6,287 nucleotides of DNA. Origin: Chloroflexota bacterium. GTDB lineage: Bacteria; Chloroflexota; Dehalococcoidia; SM23-28-2; RBG-16-64-32. Below, one piece after another: positions 5,031 to 6,287 of this stretch (positions are counted from its first letter, which is position 1; every line of letters starts with the position of its first letter). Under the pieces are notes generated by a model that did not search any database, was not told where the DNA came from, and worked only from the letters and a program-made list of their open reading frames with translations. A program made the translations under genes and the position numbers. The stretch covers positions 1 through 6,287 of the forward strand of contig JADFTG010000073.1 of NCBI GenBank assembly GCA_022560365.1, given 5' to 3'.

Positions 5031-6287
5031 CTACACGCCCTGGTAGCGGTGGGCGATGGGCAGGCGGCGGTCGCGGCCGAACGCCTTGGGCGTGATCTTG
5101 ACGCCGGGCGGAGACTGGCGCCGCTTGTACTCGGTGACGTCGATCATGCGCACGACGCGCTTGACGGTCGCCTCGTCGTGGCCCATGGCGACGATCTCGG
5201 CGACGCCGCGGTCCTTCTCGACGTACTCCTCGATGATGACGTCGAGCACTTCGTACGGCGGCAGCGTGTCCTGGTCTAGCTGGCCCGGCTTGAGTTCGGC
5301 ACTGGGCGGCTTGGTGATCACGGACTCGGGGATGGCTGGCCGCTGGCCGACCGAGTTGCGGTAGCGGGCGAGGCGGTAGACCAGCGTCTTGGGCACGTCC
5401 TTGATCACCGCGTAGCCGCCGGACATATCGCCGTAGAGGGTAGCGTAGCCGGTGGCGAACTCGCTCTTGTTGCCGGTCGTCAGCACGATCCAGCCGAACT
5501 TGTTCGAGAGCGCCATGATGACGTTGCCACGAATGCGCGACTGGATGTTTTCCTCGGCTGTGCCTTCCGCTCCGCCGTCCAGCTCGGCGAAGGGACGCTC
5601 GAGCATCGACAGGTAGGCCGCGTGCGCCGGCTCGATCGGCACGACGAGGAAGCGAACGCCGAGGTTGTCCGCCAGGTCCTGCGCGTCTTTGATGCTGCCC
5701 TCGGAAGAGTAGCGCGAGGGCATGCCGATGCCGATGACGTTCTCGGCGCCGATGGCGTCGACCGCGACGACGGCGACGAGGCTGGAGTCGATGCCGCCGG
5801 AGAGGGCAACGAGCACTTTACTGAAGCCCGTCTTCCCCAGGTAGTCCCGTGTGCCCGTGACGAGCGCCTGGTACACCTCCGCCTCGAATGCGGGCGGAGA
5901 TTCCACGCGAGGCTCTACGGGGGGCTTGTCGGCGGCCGTAGAGCCGCTCACGAAGGTGTGCCTGGACGCGGGCGCTGTATCAGGCGCCTCGATGTCATGG
6001 ACGAGCAGGTCCTCGTCGAACATGACGGCGCGCGCCACCAGCTCCCCGGACCGGTCGAGGACCATCGATCCTCCATCGAAGACGAGCTCATCCTGGCCGC
6101 CCACCTGGTTCGTGTAGCAGACCCAGACGCCGTAGTCGCGGGCGCGCTGGGCGAGCATCTCCTGGCGCTCGGCGTACTTGCCGGCGTGGTATGGCGAGCC
6201 GTTGATGTTGAGGATTACCTTCGCGCCGACGGCGGCCTGCGCTTCGATCGGGTCGCCCGGGAACCAGATGTCTTCGCAGATGTTCAC
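5031..6287 (-). CDS. nadE: Glutamine-dependent NAD+ synthetase (partial, N-terminus beyond window)
   Basis: The 418 visible residues are the C-terminal part of the two-domain enzyme that amidates deamido-NAD+ to NAD+ with ATP, using ammonia from glutamine. Residues 1-105 are the end of the nitrilase-type glutaminase domain, with the nucleophile Cys4 in NICEDIW, then NGSPYHAGK (29-37) and TNQVGGQDELVFDGGS (59-74). The synthetase domain follows a linker: P-loop LSGGIDSS (162-169), PSRYSSEGS (190-198), LTTGNKSEFATGYATLYGD (269-287), KPPSAELKPGQLDQD (326-340) and the C-terminal KRRQSPPGVKITPKAFGRDR (388-407). All synthetase signatures look intact. The first visible codon is GTG, but it is an internal Val in the VNICED strand, not a start; roughly 140-170 residues, including the catalytic Glu and Lys of the glutaminase site, should lie outside. 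The stop at 5031 is followed by the inverted repeat. Confidence 0.96.
   Translation of the reverse strand: MNICEDIWFPGDPIEAQAAVGAKVILNINGSPYHAGKYAERQEMLAQRARDYGVWVCYTNQVGGQDELVFDGGSMVLDRSGELVARAVMFDEDLLVHDIEAPDTAPASRHTFVSGSTAADKPPVEPRVESPPAFEAEVYQALVTGTRDYLGKTGFSKVLVALSGGIDSSLVAVVAVDAIGAENVIGIGMPSRYSSEGSIKDAQDLADNLGVRFLVVPIEPAHAAYLSMLERPFAELDGGAEGTAEENIQSRIRGNVIMALSNKFGWIVLTTGNKSEFATGYATLYGDMSGGYAVIKDVPKTLVYRLARYRNSVGQRPAIPESVITKPPSAELKPGQLDQDTLPPYEVLDVIIEEYVEKDRGVAEIVAMGHDEATVKRVVRMIDVTEYKRRQSPPGVKITPKAFGRDRRLPIAHRYQGV

Noticed and set aside
6285..6287. GTG at the right edge as the nadE start codon
   Set aside because: It encodes the Val of the conserved VNICED strand that carries the catalytic Cys, in the middle of the glutaminase domain, so the gene must continue beyond the window.

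Overview
The window looks like ordinary chromosome from a high-GC bacterium (about 60-65% G+C by eye). Every gene I accept lies on the minus strand, so the order of transcription runs from the right end to the left. The proteins are housekeeping types. Ribosome-binding sites are strong purine-rich Shine-Dalgarno sequences at several starts, and a GTG start is used at least once. The protein style (short divergent DUF255 protein, YitJ-type methylenetetrahydrofolate reductase, fused glutaminase/NAD synthetase) would suit Chloroflexota or a related deep-branching lineage, but that is an impression. No phage, insertion sequence, CRISPR array, tRNA or rRNA was seen.

Right end, 5031-6287: the C-terminal 418 residues of a glutamine-dependent NAD+ synthetase (nadE), cut by the window edge. 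Next comes a 127-bp intergenic region (4904-5030) that holds the oddest structure here: an 80-bp imperfect inverted repeat that folds better as minus-strand RNA than as plus-strand RNA, with a perfect 14-bp palindrome over its nadE-proximal end. A HAD-family hydrolase follows (4271-4903).

Middle, 3781-4266: a self-contained unit with a good sigma-70-type promoter (TTGACA-17-CACAAT), a HesB/IscA/ErpA-type iron-sulfur protein gene, and a convincing hairpin terminator. The promoter starts 4 bp past the HAD stop codon.

Left half: an EVE-domain protein (3300-3749), a stand-alone methylenetetrahydrofolate reductase (2340-3263), a single-domain rhodanese (1909-2298 after correcting the start), a DUF255 thioredoxin-fold protein (30-1817), and the first 11 codons of a further gene overlapping it by GTGA. 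Gaps are 36, 41 and 91 bp and then a 4-bp overlap, so these could be one operon; no terminator of quality is visible between them. Apart from a loose theme of thiol, sulfur and one-carbon chemistry (rhodanese, thioredoxin-like CxxC protein, methyl-folate synthesis, Fe-S carrier), nothing ties the genes to a single pathway.

I found no convincing new multi-gene system. The observations most worth checking are the HAD/nadE intergenic inverted repeat, the shortened DUF255 protein, and the corrected rhodanese start.
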